Of a DNA stretch of 19,829 nt, positions 1-7,270 are shown one piece after another. The stretch lies in assembly GCA_019245995.1 (NCBI GenBank), contig JAFAQW010000067.1:1-19829 (forward strand), read 5' to 3'. Below the pieces are notes generated by a model, which saw only the letters and a list, made by a program, of their open reading frames with translations, ran no database searches and had not been told where the DNA came from. How positions within the stretch are numbered: the stretch's first letter is position 1; the number at the start of each line of letters is the position of its first letter. This stretch comes from Vulcanimicrobiota bacterium. Lineage in GTDB: Bacteria; Vulcanimicrobiota; Vulcanimicrobiia; Vulcanimicrobiales; Vulcanimicrobiaceae. A program made the translations under genes and the position numbers.

Positions 1-2
1 AC

Positions 3-5
3 CAT
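3..5 (-). other. Possible start codon of a divergent gene leaving the window (lexA candidate)
   Basis: The minus strand reads ATG at 5-3, so a gene could run off the left edge. Only this codon is visible and no clear Shine-Dalgarno precedes it. The suggestion of lexA rests on context alone: SOS-type operators lie just upstream, and in Bacillus and actinobacteria lexA is divergent to a LysM cell-division inhibitor gene like the one on the + strand here. Confidence 0.2.
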
Positions 6-21
6 GAACGGCGCCGGAAGG

Positions 22-35
22 CAAACATACGTTCG
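22..35 (-). promoter_or_regulatory. Putative LexA (SOS) operator 1
   Basis: Read on the minus strand this is CGAAC-GTAT-GTTTG, very close to the Gram-positive LexA/DinR box (GAAC-N4-GTTC type, purine/pyrimidine pattern in the spacer respected). It sits 7 bp upstream of the -35 hexamer of the + strand promoter and in the likely promoter region of any divergent gene to the left. Its centre is exactly 60 bp from that of the second box at 82-95, and both have identical half-sites CGAAC and GTTTG. LexA binding is inferred from the motif. Confidence 0.6.
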
Positions 36-42
36 AATCCGC

Positions 43-73
43 TTGACAGTCCTTGGAGAGCCCGTGGTAAAAT
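43..73 (+). promoter_or_regulatory. Sigma-70-type promoter with extended -10 for the LysM gene
   Basis: A perfect -35 hexamer TTGACA lies at 43-48 and a -10 hexamer TAAAAT at 68-73. The spacer is 19 bp, longer than the optimal 17, but an extended -10 TG dinucleotide at 65-66 compensates. Transcription would begin near position 80, giving a 40-nt leader to the GTG start at 120. Putative LexA boxes lie on both sides (22-35 and 82-95), the second overlapping the predicted first transcribed bases. Confidence 0.6.
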
Positions 74-81
74 CTTGGGGA

Positions 82-95
82 CGAACACTCGTTTG
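82..95 (+). promoter_or_regulatory. Putative LexA (SOS) operator 2
   Basis: The sequence is CGAAC-ACTC-GTTTG, the same half-sites as the box at 22-35. It covers roughly +3 to +16 of the predicted transcript, a position where bound repressor would block RNA polymerase. It departs from the Bacillus consensus at one spacer purine and at the outer base. Confidence 0.55.
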
Positions 96-119
96 GCACA
101 ACATATAGGAGGGTCGAAG

Positions 120-401
120 GTGCAGAGGCGCAGACGATTCACGCTCATGCCGGCGATCGCGCTGGCGGGCCTGGCGCTGATGGTGGCCTTACCGACCCTC
201 TCCAGCGTGCGGCTCTACGCCGCTTCCGCTCAGCGCTATACCGTCGTCACCGTGCGCCCCGGGGACACCCTGTGGGGCATCGCGACCGCTCACTCAGCGG
301 CCGGATCGGACGTCCAAGAGACGATCGATCGCATCACGGCGGCCAATAAGCTTCAGGGCGGCACGCTCCAACCCGGCGAGCACCTCAGAATACCCGAATA
401 G
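120..401 (+). CDS. Small LysM membrane protein, YneA/ChiZ-like SOS cell-division suppressor candidate
   Basis: This 93-residue protein has a basic N-terminus (four Arg in the first six residues), one hydrophobic membrane segment at about 11-31, and one LysM domain at about 40-92 beginning Y-T-V-V and containing PGDTLWGIA. LysM binds peptidoglycan, so the protein is probably anchored in the inner membrane facing the wall. I chose GTG at 120 because AGGAGGG at 107-113 lies 6 nt upstream; an in-frame TTG at 75 would place this ribosome site inside the gene and overlap the promoter. Size and architecture match Bacillus YneA and mycobacterial Rv2719c, SOS-induced division suppressors encoded beside lexA. 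The two SOS-type boxes here support that role, but function is inferred. It ends 3 bp from a convergent gene. Confidence 0.75.
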   Translation: MQRRRRFTLMPAIALAGLALMVALPTLSSVRLYAASAQRYTVVTVRPGDTLWGIATAHSAAGSDVQETIDRITAANKLQGGTLQPGEHLRIPE

Positions 402-404
402 GCG

Positions 405-617
405 CTATCTTCGCGAAACCAGCACGACGCTATGGCCGTCGTGTTCGTCTAAGAACGCCAAGCCGTCCATCATCCAGGAATCGAGGCCGTCGCCGGAATG
501 CCGGGCCACCTCACGCACGACGTGCATTCGGTCGCGCAGCCATTGTAACTCGCCACGCGTGGTGACGGGAAAGACCGTCCGATCGCAGTCTTCGCAGCGA
601 TAGCCGGCCTCGGCTAT
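405..617 (-). CDS. Small CxxC protein of unknown function; start codon unclear
   Basis: After the stop of the exported protein gene (614-616), the next frame stays open to TAG at 405-407 and reads like real protein: a Cys-Glu-Asp-Cys motif, then TVFPVTTRGELQW, an amphipathic stretch, and a C-terminal segment on the Asp/His-rich DEHDGHSVVLV. No ATG, GTG or TTG occurs in this frame near the start. The only candidate overlapping the upstream stop is ATA at 617-615 (ATAG overlap, giving 70 residues). The first in-frame ATG, at 527, would remove the CxxC motif. The options are an unusual start, a frameshift that extends the upstream protein, or a sequence error. No family recognised. Confidence 0.45.
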   Translation of the reverse strand: MAEAGYRCEDCDRTVFPVTTRGELQWLRDRMHVVREVARHSGDGLDSWMMDGLAFLDEHDGHSVVLVSRR

Positions 618-1348
618 GGTTTCGCCATCGAGTCGGACACGAGTTTCAGCGTCGTCTGCAGCGTCGTCGTCATGCTTTGGCCGCCCATGGCGGAGTCGCG
701 CCGCACGACGTATTCCTCCACGGACACCGGCACCTTGCGTGCCCCATCGTAGTCGAGCTGCGACGAGATATCCGTCGTGGTCGGCGTGCCGCCGTGCTGG
801 CGCAAGAGGCGGCGTTCGTCGATGTGCATGACGCCGTTGGCGCTGGAACGCACCGAGTACTCCGCTGTCCGCGTCGCCTCGGCATCGCTCTGGTCCACTT
901 TCCACTGCTTCATGCCGTCGGTGACCGCCGGATCGGCAAACGACGGCGCCAAGAAGCGCAGGAGCGTTAACTCCTCGGAGTTCATCTGGCGATTCGGGTC
1001 GCAAATGTTGTTCGTGTTTCCATAGGTGACGCACAGGATCGGGTCGCTCGAGCGAAGGTCCTGGCCACGCTCGCTGATCTTGACGACGAGGCCGCCGTCG
1101 GGCTGCAAACCGACCGCGTCAACCGTAATCGTTCCGCGATCCTCGAGCGCGCCGCGATAATCGCGCGTGTTGCCCGCGCCGCTGTGCGTGTCCGACGCAT
1201 AACCGTTGCTGCCGTGGCTTTCGAGATCGCCCGTGCTGCTATACGTGAACGAATAGACCAAGTGGCGGCCCGGCGCAGGCGTCGGCGCGACCGCGCACAG
1301 GCTCGGCACGCCGATGAGAACGGCAAGTAACCCCAAACGACAGTTCAT
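614..1348 (-). CDS. Exported protein of unknown function
   Basis: This 244-residue protein begins with a signal-peptide-like segment (MNCRLGLLAVLIGVPSLCAVA), followed by a proline/alanine linker and a polar, beta-rich body (YSFTYSSTGDL, TITVDAV, GGLVVKIS). It has two Cys in the middle (LCVTYGNTNNIC). The Cys in the signal region is not in a proper lipobox, so a lipoprotein is unlikely. The ATG at 1348 overlaps the TGA of the upstream gene by 4 bases (ATGA), indicating translational coupling. I recognise no domain. The beta-rich exported body beside a second exported protein suggests a cell-envelope role, but this is inference. Confidence 0.7.
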   Translation of the reverse strand: MNCRLGLLAVLIGVPSLCAVAPTPAPGRHLVYSFTYSSTGDLESHGSNGYASDTHSGAGNTRDYRGALEDRGTITVDAVGLQPDGGLVVKISERGQDLRSSDPILCVTYGNTNNICDPNRQMNSEELTLLRFLAPSFADPAVTDGMKQWKVDQSDAEATRTAEYSVRSSANGVMHIDERRLLRQHGGTPTTTDISSQLDYDGARKVPVSVEEYVVRRDSAMGGQSMTTTLQTTLKLVSDSMAKP

Positions 1349-2211
1349 GGCGTCTCCGATTTCGAGGGAGCGTCGCGCAAGACGCCGCAGGCGCGGCCGA
1401 TCTCGCGCGTCGCCGACGAGACGGCGGCCTCGCGGCGGGCCGTCTCGTCTTGCGTCCAGTTGAGGCCCTTGACGATCATCGAGATCGGATTGAAACCCAC
1501 TTGCAGGCCCGGAATCTGCGTGAGATCGATCTCGTAGGGGTTGGGATCTCGCAGACCGATCTGGTCGGACGACTGGAACGGTCCCGGGGTCGGCGTCTGC
1601 ATGGACGCCGCCTCTCTGCTCACGATATCGCTTCCTTGAATGGACGCCAAATATTCTTCGCCGGCGTGCTGCATGTCGCCAAGCTGCTGCGTCGTCACGA
1701 ATCCGTTGATCAGATCGAGCTCGGCGCTCTGCGTCGCGAGCACCTTCAGCATCGCCTCTCGCGCCGCGCGCAGTTTTTCATCGTCTTCGGGAACGCCGCT
1801 CGGATGCGCGAGCGTCGAGTTCTCCAGTATTTTCTGAATCGCGATCGTGTTCTGCGCGAGGGGCGTCACCAGCATTTCCATCCGCTCGAGCGCCATCGCG
1901 CGCCCCGGCGAGTTCCAATCCGTCGTGTCGCCTGGACCGCGGCCGCTCGTATATGCGGTCTGCAGGTAATCTTTGAAGATCGGCTGGCTTTTCGCAACAT
2001 CGCGGTCGTTCTGCAGCATCATCGCGATTGCGGGCAAGATGTGGTCGTGCAGCTCGGTGCACATCGGGCGCGACAGCGCCCGGTAGATCTGCGGCGGCGA
2101 CGTCGCGCTCGGCGACGGCGTCGCCAGCGCCGTGGCGAACGGCGGCGCTAGTGCCAGCACCGACGCGACGGCGACGGTCGCGGAAAAACCCGCCGAGAAA
2201 TATCGGCTCAC
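1345..2211 (-). CDS. Exported alpha-helical protein of unknown function
   Basis: This 288-residue protein starts with a signal peptide (about residues 1-30, ending AT-A-L-A) and a short Pro/Ser/Ala/Thr linker. The mature part is mostly helical and charged, with two Cys far apart (PMCTELHDH and GRACGVL). The start is GTG at 2211; no good Shine-Dalgarno precedes it, but TAGAGT lies 7 nt upstream and could be the -10 box of a leaderless message. It is the first gene of a three-gene overlapping set ending at 405. No known domain recognised. The only larger alternative, a + strand frame over the same bases, has an Arg-heavy shadow composition. Confidence 0.7.
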   Translation of the reverse strand: MSRYFSAGFSATVAVASVLALAPPFATALATPSPSATSPPQIYRALSRPMCTELHDHILPAIAMMLQNDRDVAKSQPIFKDYLQTAYTSGRGPGDTTDWNSPGRAMALERMEMLVTPLAQNTIAIQKILENSTLAHPSGVPEDDEKLRAAREAMLKVLATQSAELDLINGFVTTQQLGDMQHAGEEYLASIQGSDIVSREAASMQTPTPGPFQSSDQIGLRDPNPYEIDLTQIPGLQVGFNPISMIVKGLNWTQDETARREAAVSSATREIGRACGVLRDAPSKSETP

Positions 2212-2254
2212 GAAACTACTCTACGCCGCGCTCCGACCCGCCGCCCTTCCGGTG

Positions 2255-2293
2255 AAAAAAGAACGGAGGCCCTCGCCGTTGGCGAGAGCCTCC
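2255..2293 (-). terminator. Rho-independent terminator of the TonB-dependent receptor gene
   Basis: GGAGGC (2265-2270) and CTCGCC (2272-2277) pair with GGCGAG (2281-2286) and GCCTCC (2288-2293) around a 3-nt loop, with one mismatch between positions 2271 and 2287. On the minus strand the stem is followed by GTTC and six T (2260-2255). It lies 29 bp beyond the receptor stop codon. The + strand side lacks a T-run, so it serves the minus strand. Confidence 0.85.
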
Positions 2294-2322
2294 TTGTTCT
2301 GCTGTGTGCGAGCGGTCGTCGA

Positions 2323-5300
2323 CTAGAGTTTTACCGTCGCGGAGAAGTACGCGCTAAACGGTAGGTAACTGCCGATGCCGTTGCCGGTGAGCGGGAAGTA
2401 GGGCTGCGTCTGCCACGTGTACGGCGTCACTCCGTTGGCCTTCTTGTCGTTCGGAGAGTTGCCGTTGAACCAGCCCTGCCCCGGCGTCGTGCCGACGTAG
2501 AGCGAGTTGCTGTTGTATCCGCAGTAGACGTTCCCCGGTGAGTATGGCGACGTCCAGGACGCCGACGTTCCACCCCAGCAGGTGTGGAAGACGTTCGTCA
2601 GCGTGGCCTGCAACCGGATCTTCGGACTGACGTCGTAGCTCACTTGCAGGTTGCCGATCGCGATGTTCGGTTCCACGAACTGGCCGATGTTCGAGAACTG
2701 GCCGGTCGCGGGATTCGGTATGTAGAGGTAGCCGAACTGCGCCGCGGCGCCCGGGCCGGCCACGTGCCGGTAGTCGCAATCCAACGGGTTGTTGGTCGTC
2801 GCGACGTGCGTGATCCCTTGGCTCAGGCTGCAGACTCGCGGATCCACGCCCACGACGTCCATCGGCGAGCCGTAGTACGTGCCCGACTGCCACTGGATGC
2901 TCGGCGTGATCGCGAGCTTATCGTGCCGCCAGCTCGCCACGAGCGTGGCCACGTACGGCGAGGCGTAGCCCTGCGCGTAGATGGCATATCCCGGACCGAG
3001 CGACGGCTGGAGCTGGTAGATCGTGCCCGGATACCAGCCGTTGGGATCCTGCAATCCCTGCGCCGGCTCGCCGTAGTAGGCGTTAAGCACCGGCGAGAAC
3101 GCCACCGTGCTGGAGCTGCAGGGCACCTTGATCATGCTCGCGTTGAGGCAGGGCGCGCTGCACGAGACGCCCTTACCGGCTTCGTAGCACATGCTTGGGG
3201 CCGAGTAGCCCAGATTGGTGCACTGGCCCTTGAACTGGCTGTACCCCTGCTTGGTGAGGCAGTTGTAGTTCAGGATCAAGGTGTTCAGCGTGTTGATCTG
3301 GTTCGGCACGATGCCGGACTGGTATTGGGTGTACGCGTGCGTGTACGTGAACGCCAACTGACCGGAGAACCCGTTGCGCGAGAAGTCGCCCTTCGTGAGC
3401 GCGAACTCGGCCCCGTAGTTCTGGTATCGGCCGACCGGTATCTGCGTAACGAAGCCGGCGCCGATAAAGGACTGCTGCTCCCAGTTGGAGGTCAAGCCGT
3501 AGAACGGCGTGATCTTGAAGCTCAGGTCGGTTCCCCGAACGTGATGCTCCAAGGAGAGGTCGTACTGCGCCGACGTCTCACCCGGCAGCGGGTGGAACGG
3601 CGACGTGAAGCCCGCGTTGAGGAAGTTGGCCCACAGGCTCGTCGCGTTGCCGGAGAGGTTCTGATATTGAACCGCTGCCGTCAACGGGGGCTCTGAGTAC
3701 CGGCCACCCGAGAAGCGCCACACCGTGTCCGGAGACTGGGTGTACGTGACGGAGTAGCGCGGCTCCCAGTAGTTGAGGTTGTACGAACCGGGCGAGGCGA
3801 TGCTGAACGCGGAGCCCGGATGCGTGTAGCCCGCCGGGCACGTTGCGAGCAGCTCCGGCGTCGGCGGCGGGAAGACGCCCGGGCCGAGCGGGTTGACGAG
3901 CACCGTTCCTGCGACGCCCTTCCAGCACACGTACTTCTGCACGATCTGGCCCCAGAACTGGTTCTGGATCGAGTTCGTGTTGGCCAGACCGTACGTGTAG
4001 CTGTCGTAGCGTAGCGCTACGTTGAAGAGCCACTTGTCGTTCGGGCGGAACTGGTCGGAGATCTCGCCGTTGTAGAACTGCGGCTTGACCGTGTTGTAGG
4101 TTCCCTGGGCGTTGCCGTTCCAGAGTTGCGCGTAATAGGCGTCAGCGCGGCCCGCGGGGCTATTTGCCGGGGGAAGAGGCGCTCCACCGGGCTGGTTGAT
4201 CGCAAACGGATTGGTATACCAGGGTCCGCCGGGAATGCACGGCACCACGGCGCCTGCCTTCAGCTTGAGACTCGGAATGGCCACTGGAGTGTAGCACGTG
4301 AAGTTGCCGTTGTTGTCGGAGATGAACCCAACCTTCGACGTTCCGACGCAGCCGTTCTGCGCTTGCGCCAGCAACGGACAGCCGAACAGCGGCTGATACG
4401 ACGCCGTCAGGTAGCCGGTGTTGTTAAACCGCGAGGTCGTCGCGTATACGCCGTTGCCCGAGATCTGGAAGAGGTTCTGGTCGTTGATCTGATCGGCGAA
4501 CATCAGCTGGCCGCCGCTCGTGTGCGTGATCAGCATATAGTTCGGGCTGCCCGGGCAGTAGCCGAGGTTGTACGAGAAGGCGCAGTTCTGGCCGTCCAGC
4601 GTCCAGTCCGAGAAGAACGAGTAGGCGTAGGCGCGGACGAACGCGCGCTCGCTGAGCGCGTGCGTGTACTGCAGCTTGACGATGCCCTCGTCGTTGTTGT
4701 TGTTATCCTGTCGGCCCAGCGGAATGGGAGCCAACGGCTCGCGGTTCTGCGGGCTGTTGGGCTGATAGTACCACTGGTACGGCAGCGGATCGCCGCCGGG
4801 GGCGACGTTCGTGCCGAACGGCAGGTTGTACGTGATGGCATCAATGTAGTGCGGGACGTTATACGGACACGTGCCGCCATAGATTGCGCCGCACAGCGGC
4901 GAGAGTTTGCCCGAGCACCCCTTCAGGTTGGGGCAGTACGGCAGACCGGTGGTCAGGGCCGTCCAGTTCTGGATCCCCGGTCCCGACTGGTCCATCGAGT
5001 TGTTCCACACGGTACGCAGCGCCGAGGAGCTCCACATGAGCTGCACGTCGTCGCGCAGTCCGCTCGGGTGCGGGATGCCGACGTGGAAGTTCACCACGTT
5101 CTCCCGGTCGGTGATGAACGCCGGGCTTCCGCCGCCCGACCACGCGTACGAGTACGCGTCGCAACCGTCGCTCAAGCCGTTGGCCGACGACGGAGGCAGT
5201 CCGCTGACCAGGTTGCAAACGGGAGCGATGCCCGGACCCGCGGGGCTATTGCAGAACAGGCCGCAGGAATACGTTCCGAGCGGCTGTCCGATCGACGCGT

Positions 5301-6225
5301 ACGGCGCGCCGTTGTTGTTGTCAACGTAGTTGAACGCCTGGTTATAGCCACTGATCCCGATGTAGTACGAGAACGTGCGGTCCGGAGTGGAGCCGCCGGC
5401 CTCGACGCGGGCCGAGTGGTAGAACGCCTGCGTCCCCACGCTGCCGTACAGGTTGGCAAAGCCGGGGAACGTGCCCGTCTTGATCACCTGATTGATGAAC
5501 CCGGAGATGCCCGAAGACGAGATCGAGCCGGGACCACCGCCGGTATAGACTTCGAGCTCTTGGAGCCCGAGGTTCGAGCCGGTCGACGACGTGTAGTTGT
5601 CAAAGGACCGGTTCATCGGGATGCCGTCGTACTCGAAGCCGGTCGTCCACGGGTTTTGCCCGCGAACCACGACGGCTTGGTTCCATCCCATGCCGCCCGT
5701 GCCGATGACGAGTCCCGGCGTCGTTGCGATGGCCGAGTACATGCTCTCGAGCGACCCGCCGCCGCCGAGCGCGACCGCGGCCTGTTGGGTCGCCGGGTTG
5801 ACGCTATAGAGATCACCGCCGACGCCCGGCTTGACGAGCGCGGCGCCCGCCTGCGAGGTGACGTGAGCGATCGTTCGGAGCGCCCGCTGCATCGTGATGG
5901 CGACCTGTTGCGTCTGGTCCGCGAATACCACGGAGCCAGGCACTGAGATCGGCTGGTAACCCTCACGCGTGAGGTCCAGCGTATACGTATCGGGCGCTAA
6001 CGAGAGGAGAATAAAATGTCCTCCCGCGTCCGTCGTCGCGGATGCGGTTTGCGAAGGCGAGACTGCGCGGACTGAAACGCCGGCAATCGGTGCGCCATTC
6101 GGATCCTTTACCGTGCCCGCGAGGTTACCGGTGACGCCGGCCAGTGCCCATGTTCCCTGGCTGACGAATGCACCGAGCAACAACGCGGTCACGACCGCGT
6201 GACGGAGGGTTCGATGTATTGTCAT
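2323..6225 (-). CDS. TonB-dependent outer-membrane receptor with N-terminal carboxypeptidase-regulatory-like domain
   Basis: This 1300-residue protein would import a substrate across the outer membrane using TonB energy. It has a signal peptide (about 1-29), a carboxypeptidase-regulatory-like beta-sandwich (about 31-112: GTVKDPNGAPIAGVSV, TDAGGHFILLSLAPDTYTL), a plug domain (about 140-260: VVVRGQNPWTTGFEYDGIPM, SSSGISGFINQVIKTG) and a long beta-barrel rich in Tyr, Asn and Gly. The last residues are FSATVKL rather than the usual terminal aromatic. All 26 cysteines lie beyond about residue 300, mostly in close pairs in loop-like segments. ATG at 6225 follows GAGGG at a 9-nt distance. The architecture resembles the OAR/SusC-like receptors common in Acidobacteria and Bacteroidetes; the substrate cannot be read from the sequence. 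It is preceded by a structured leader and followed by a strong terminator. Confidence 0.93.
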   Translation of the reverse strand: MTIHRTLRHAVVTALLLGAFVSQGTWALAGVTGNLAGTVKDPNGAPIAGVSVRAVSPSQTASATTDAGGHFILLSLAPDTYTLDLTREGYQPISVPGSVVFADQTQQVAITMQRALRTIAHVTSQAGAALVKPGVGGDLYSVNPATQQAAVALGGGGSLESMYSAIATTPGLVIGTGGMGWNQAVVVRGQNPWTTGFEYDGIPMNRSFDNYTSSTGSNLGLQELEVYTGGGPGSISSSGISGFINQVIKTGTFPGFANLYGSVGTQAFYHSARVEAGGSTPDRTFSYYIGISGYNQAFNYVDNNNGAPYASIGQPLGTYSCGLFCNSPAGPGIAPVCNLVSGLPPSSANGLSDGCDAYSYAWSGGGSPAFITDRENVVNFHVGIPHPSGLRDDVQLMWSSSALRTVWNNSMDQSGPGIQNWTALTTGLPYCPNLKGCSGKLSPLCGAIYGGTCPYNVPHYIDAITYNLPFGTNVAPGGDPLPYQWYYQPNSPQNREPLAPIPLGRQDNNNNDEGIVKLQYTHALSERAFVRAYAYSFFSDWTLDGQNCAFSYNLGYCPGSPNYMLITHTSGGQLMFADQINDQNLFQISGNGVYATTSRFNNTGYLTASYQPLFGCPLLAQAQNGCVGTSKVGFISDNNGNFTCYTPVAIPSLKLKAGAVVPCIPGGPWYTNPFAINQPGGAPLPPANSPAGRADAYYAQLWNGNAQGTYNTVKPQFYNGEISDQFRPNDKWLFNVALRYDSYTYGLANTNSIQNQFWGQIVQKYVCWKGVAGTVLVNPLGPGVFPPPTPELLATCPAGYTHPGSAFSIASPGSYNLNYWEPRYSVTYTQSPDTVWRFSGGRYSEPPLTAAVQYQNLSGNATSLWANFLNAGFTSPFHPLPGETSAQYDLSLEHHVRGTDLSFKITPFYGLTSNWEQQSFIGAGFVTQIPVGRYQNYGAEFALTKGDFSRNGFSGQLAFTYTHAYTQYQSGIVPNQINTLNTLILNYNCLTKQGYSQFKGQCTNLGYSAPSMCYEAGKGVSCSAPCLNASMIKVPCSSSTVAFSPVLNAYYGEPAQGLQDPNGWYPGTIYQLQPSLGPGYAIYAQGYASPYVATLVASWRHDKLAITPSIQWQSGTYYGSPMDVVGVDPRVCSLSQGITHVATTNNPLDCDYRHVAGPGAAAQFGYLYIPNPATGQFSNIGQFVEPNIAIGNLQVSYDVSPKIRLQATLTNVFHTCWGGTSASWTSPYSPGNVYCGYNSNSLYVGTTPGQGWFNGNSPNDKKANGVTPYTWQTQPYFPLTGNGIGSYLPFSAYFSATVKL

Positions 6226-6367
6226 CTGTTGTAACCCTCTGTGATGTTAAGTTGTCAAAAGGCGAGCCGCCCTGGCTCCGGGCACCTATGCAGGCGCCGG
6301 GAATTGATCAGAGTGACCCACTGCGCTAAGGATTTGCTCAGGGTCGGGCGGCATCCTTTATGGTTTC
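6226..6367 (-). promoter_or_regulatory. Structured leader between sucD and the TonB receptor gene
   Basis: The minus-strand RNA can form three hairpins. The first is 6345-6315, GACC plus CTGAGC pairing with GCGCAG plus GGTC. The second is 6298-6281, GGCGCCU-gcau-AGGUGCC, 7 bp with one G-U. The third is 6278-6264, GAGCC-5 nt-GGCTC, followed by GCC and four U. The loop of the first (AUCCUU, 6333-6328) is also complementary to AAGGAU at 6358-6353 just after the sucD stop, allowing a pseudoknot. A TTGACA sequence at 6257-6252 lies too close to the ATG for a normal promoter. I do not recognise a named riboswitch class. The region may end the sucCD message, regulate the receptor, or both. Confidence 0.4.
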
Positions 6368-7270
6368 TTAAAAGGAAGCCGCGGGCACGGGCCTGCCCCG
6401 GCGCGCGACCTCGCTGGCCAACAGGGCCGGAATCTCCGACGGCCGCCCGGCCACCGGGACCCCAGCCGCCTCGAAGGCTTTGATTTTGCTTTGAGCGGTT
6501 CCGAAGGCGCCGGAGACGATCGCGCCCGCATGCCCCAGCGACTTTCCGGGCGGGGCGTTGCGGCCGCCCACGAACGCGACGACCGGCACGTCCGCCACGT
6601 GCTCGGCGATGAAGGCCGCCACATCTTCCTCGTCGGTGCCGCCGATCTCACCGCAGAGGACGAGCGCCTGCGTTTGGGGATCGTTCTTGAACTCGCGGAG
6701 GCACTCGACGAAGGTCGTGCCGATGACGGGGTCGCCCCCGACGCCGACGCAGGTGGACTGCCCGAAGCCGGCGCGAGTGAGCAGGTCCACCACCTCGTAG
6801 GTCAGTGTGCCCGAGCGGGACACCACGCCGACCGTCCCTTCCTTAAAGACGTGGCCGGGCATGATGCCCACCAGCGCCTTCCCCGGCGAGACCAAGCCGG
6901 GGCAGTTGGGCCCGATGATCCGCATGCCCGCCGTCGCTCCGACGACCTTGAGCGTGTCGTGCACGGGTACGCCCTCCGTGATGCAAACGGCGAGGGCGAT
7001 GCCGGCGGCATGGGCCTCGTAGAGCGCGTCCGCCGCGAAGGGCGGCGGGACGAAGATGCAACTGTGCGTGGCCCCCGTCGCCGCGACCGCCTCGCTCACC
7101 GTATCGAAGACGGGAAGGCCCTGCGGCGTTCGCTGACCGCCCTTGCCGGGCGTCACGCCGCCGACGACGTTCGTGCCGTACGCGTGCATGCGCGCGGCGT
7201 GATACGAACCCTCGGCTCCGGTGATGCCCTGCACGATCACTTTGCTGTTTTTATCGAGGAAGATCGACAT
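6368..7270 (-). CDS. sucD: Succinyl-CoA synthetase (ADP/GDP-forming) alpha subunit
   Basis: This 300-residue subunit, of normal family length, binds CoA and carries the phosphohistidine in the TCA-cycle interconversion of succinyl-CoA and succinate with NTP formation. Visible signatures are the N-terminal CoA-binding Rossmann segment (VIVQGITGAEGSYH), GGVTPGKGG, IIGPNCPGL, the phospho-transfer region SRSGTLTYE, and the active-site histidine motif GKSLGHAGAIVSG near residue 250. Its ATG at 7270 shares one base with the TAA of sucC (TAATG), so the two are translationally coupled. It is cytoplasmic and works with the beta subunit next door. The 142-nt gap downstream to the TonB receptor has no strong terminator. 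Confidence 0.95.
   Translation of the reverse strand: MSIFLDKNSKVIVQGITGAEGSYHAARMHAYGTNVVGGVTPGKGGQRTPQGLPVFDTVSEAVAATGATHSCIFVPPPFAADALYEAHAAGIALAVCITEGVPVHDTLKVVGATAGMRIIGPNCPGLVSPGKALVGIMPGHVFKEGTVGVVSRSGTLTYEVVDLLTRAGFGQSTCVGVGGDPVIGTTFVECLREFKNDPQTQALVLCGEIGGTDEEDVAAFIAEHVADVPVVAFVGGRNAPPGKSLGHAGAIVSGAFGTAQSKIKAFEAAGVPVAGRPSEIPALLASEVARRGRPVPAASF

Noticed and set aside
618..1034. N-terminal part of the longer frame ending at 405
   Set aside because: It overlaps the exported protein gene out of frame and has a shadow composition; only the part after 617 looks coding.
4126..5946. 606-codon + strand open frame opposite the TonB receptor
   Set aside because: Its translation is Arg/Val/Ala-rich with no domain, typical of the antisense frame of a GC-rich gene; the minus-strand receptor has clear domains.
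6252..6257. TTGACA on the minus strand just before the TonB receptor start
   Set aside because: A -10 box at the right distance would fall on the ribosome site or start codon and none is a good match.
6226..6367. Known riboswitch classes (cobalamin, SAM, c-di-GMP, TPP) in the TonB leader
   Set aside because: I looked for their conserved core motifs and did not find them; the leader is reported only as structured.
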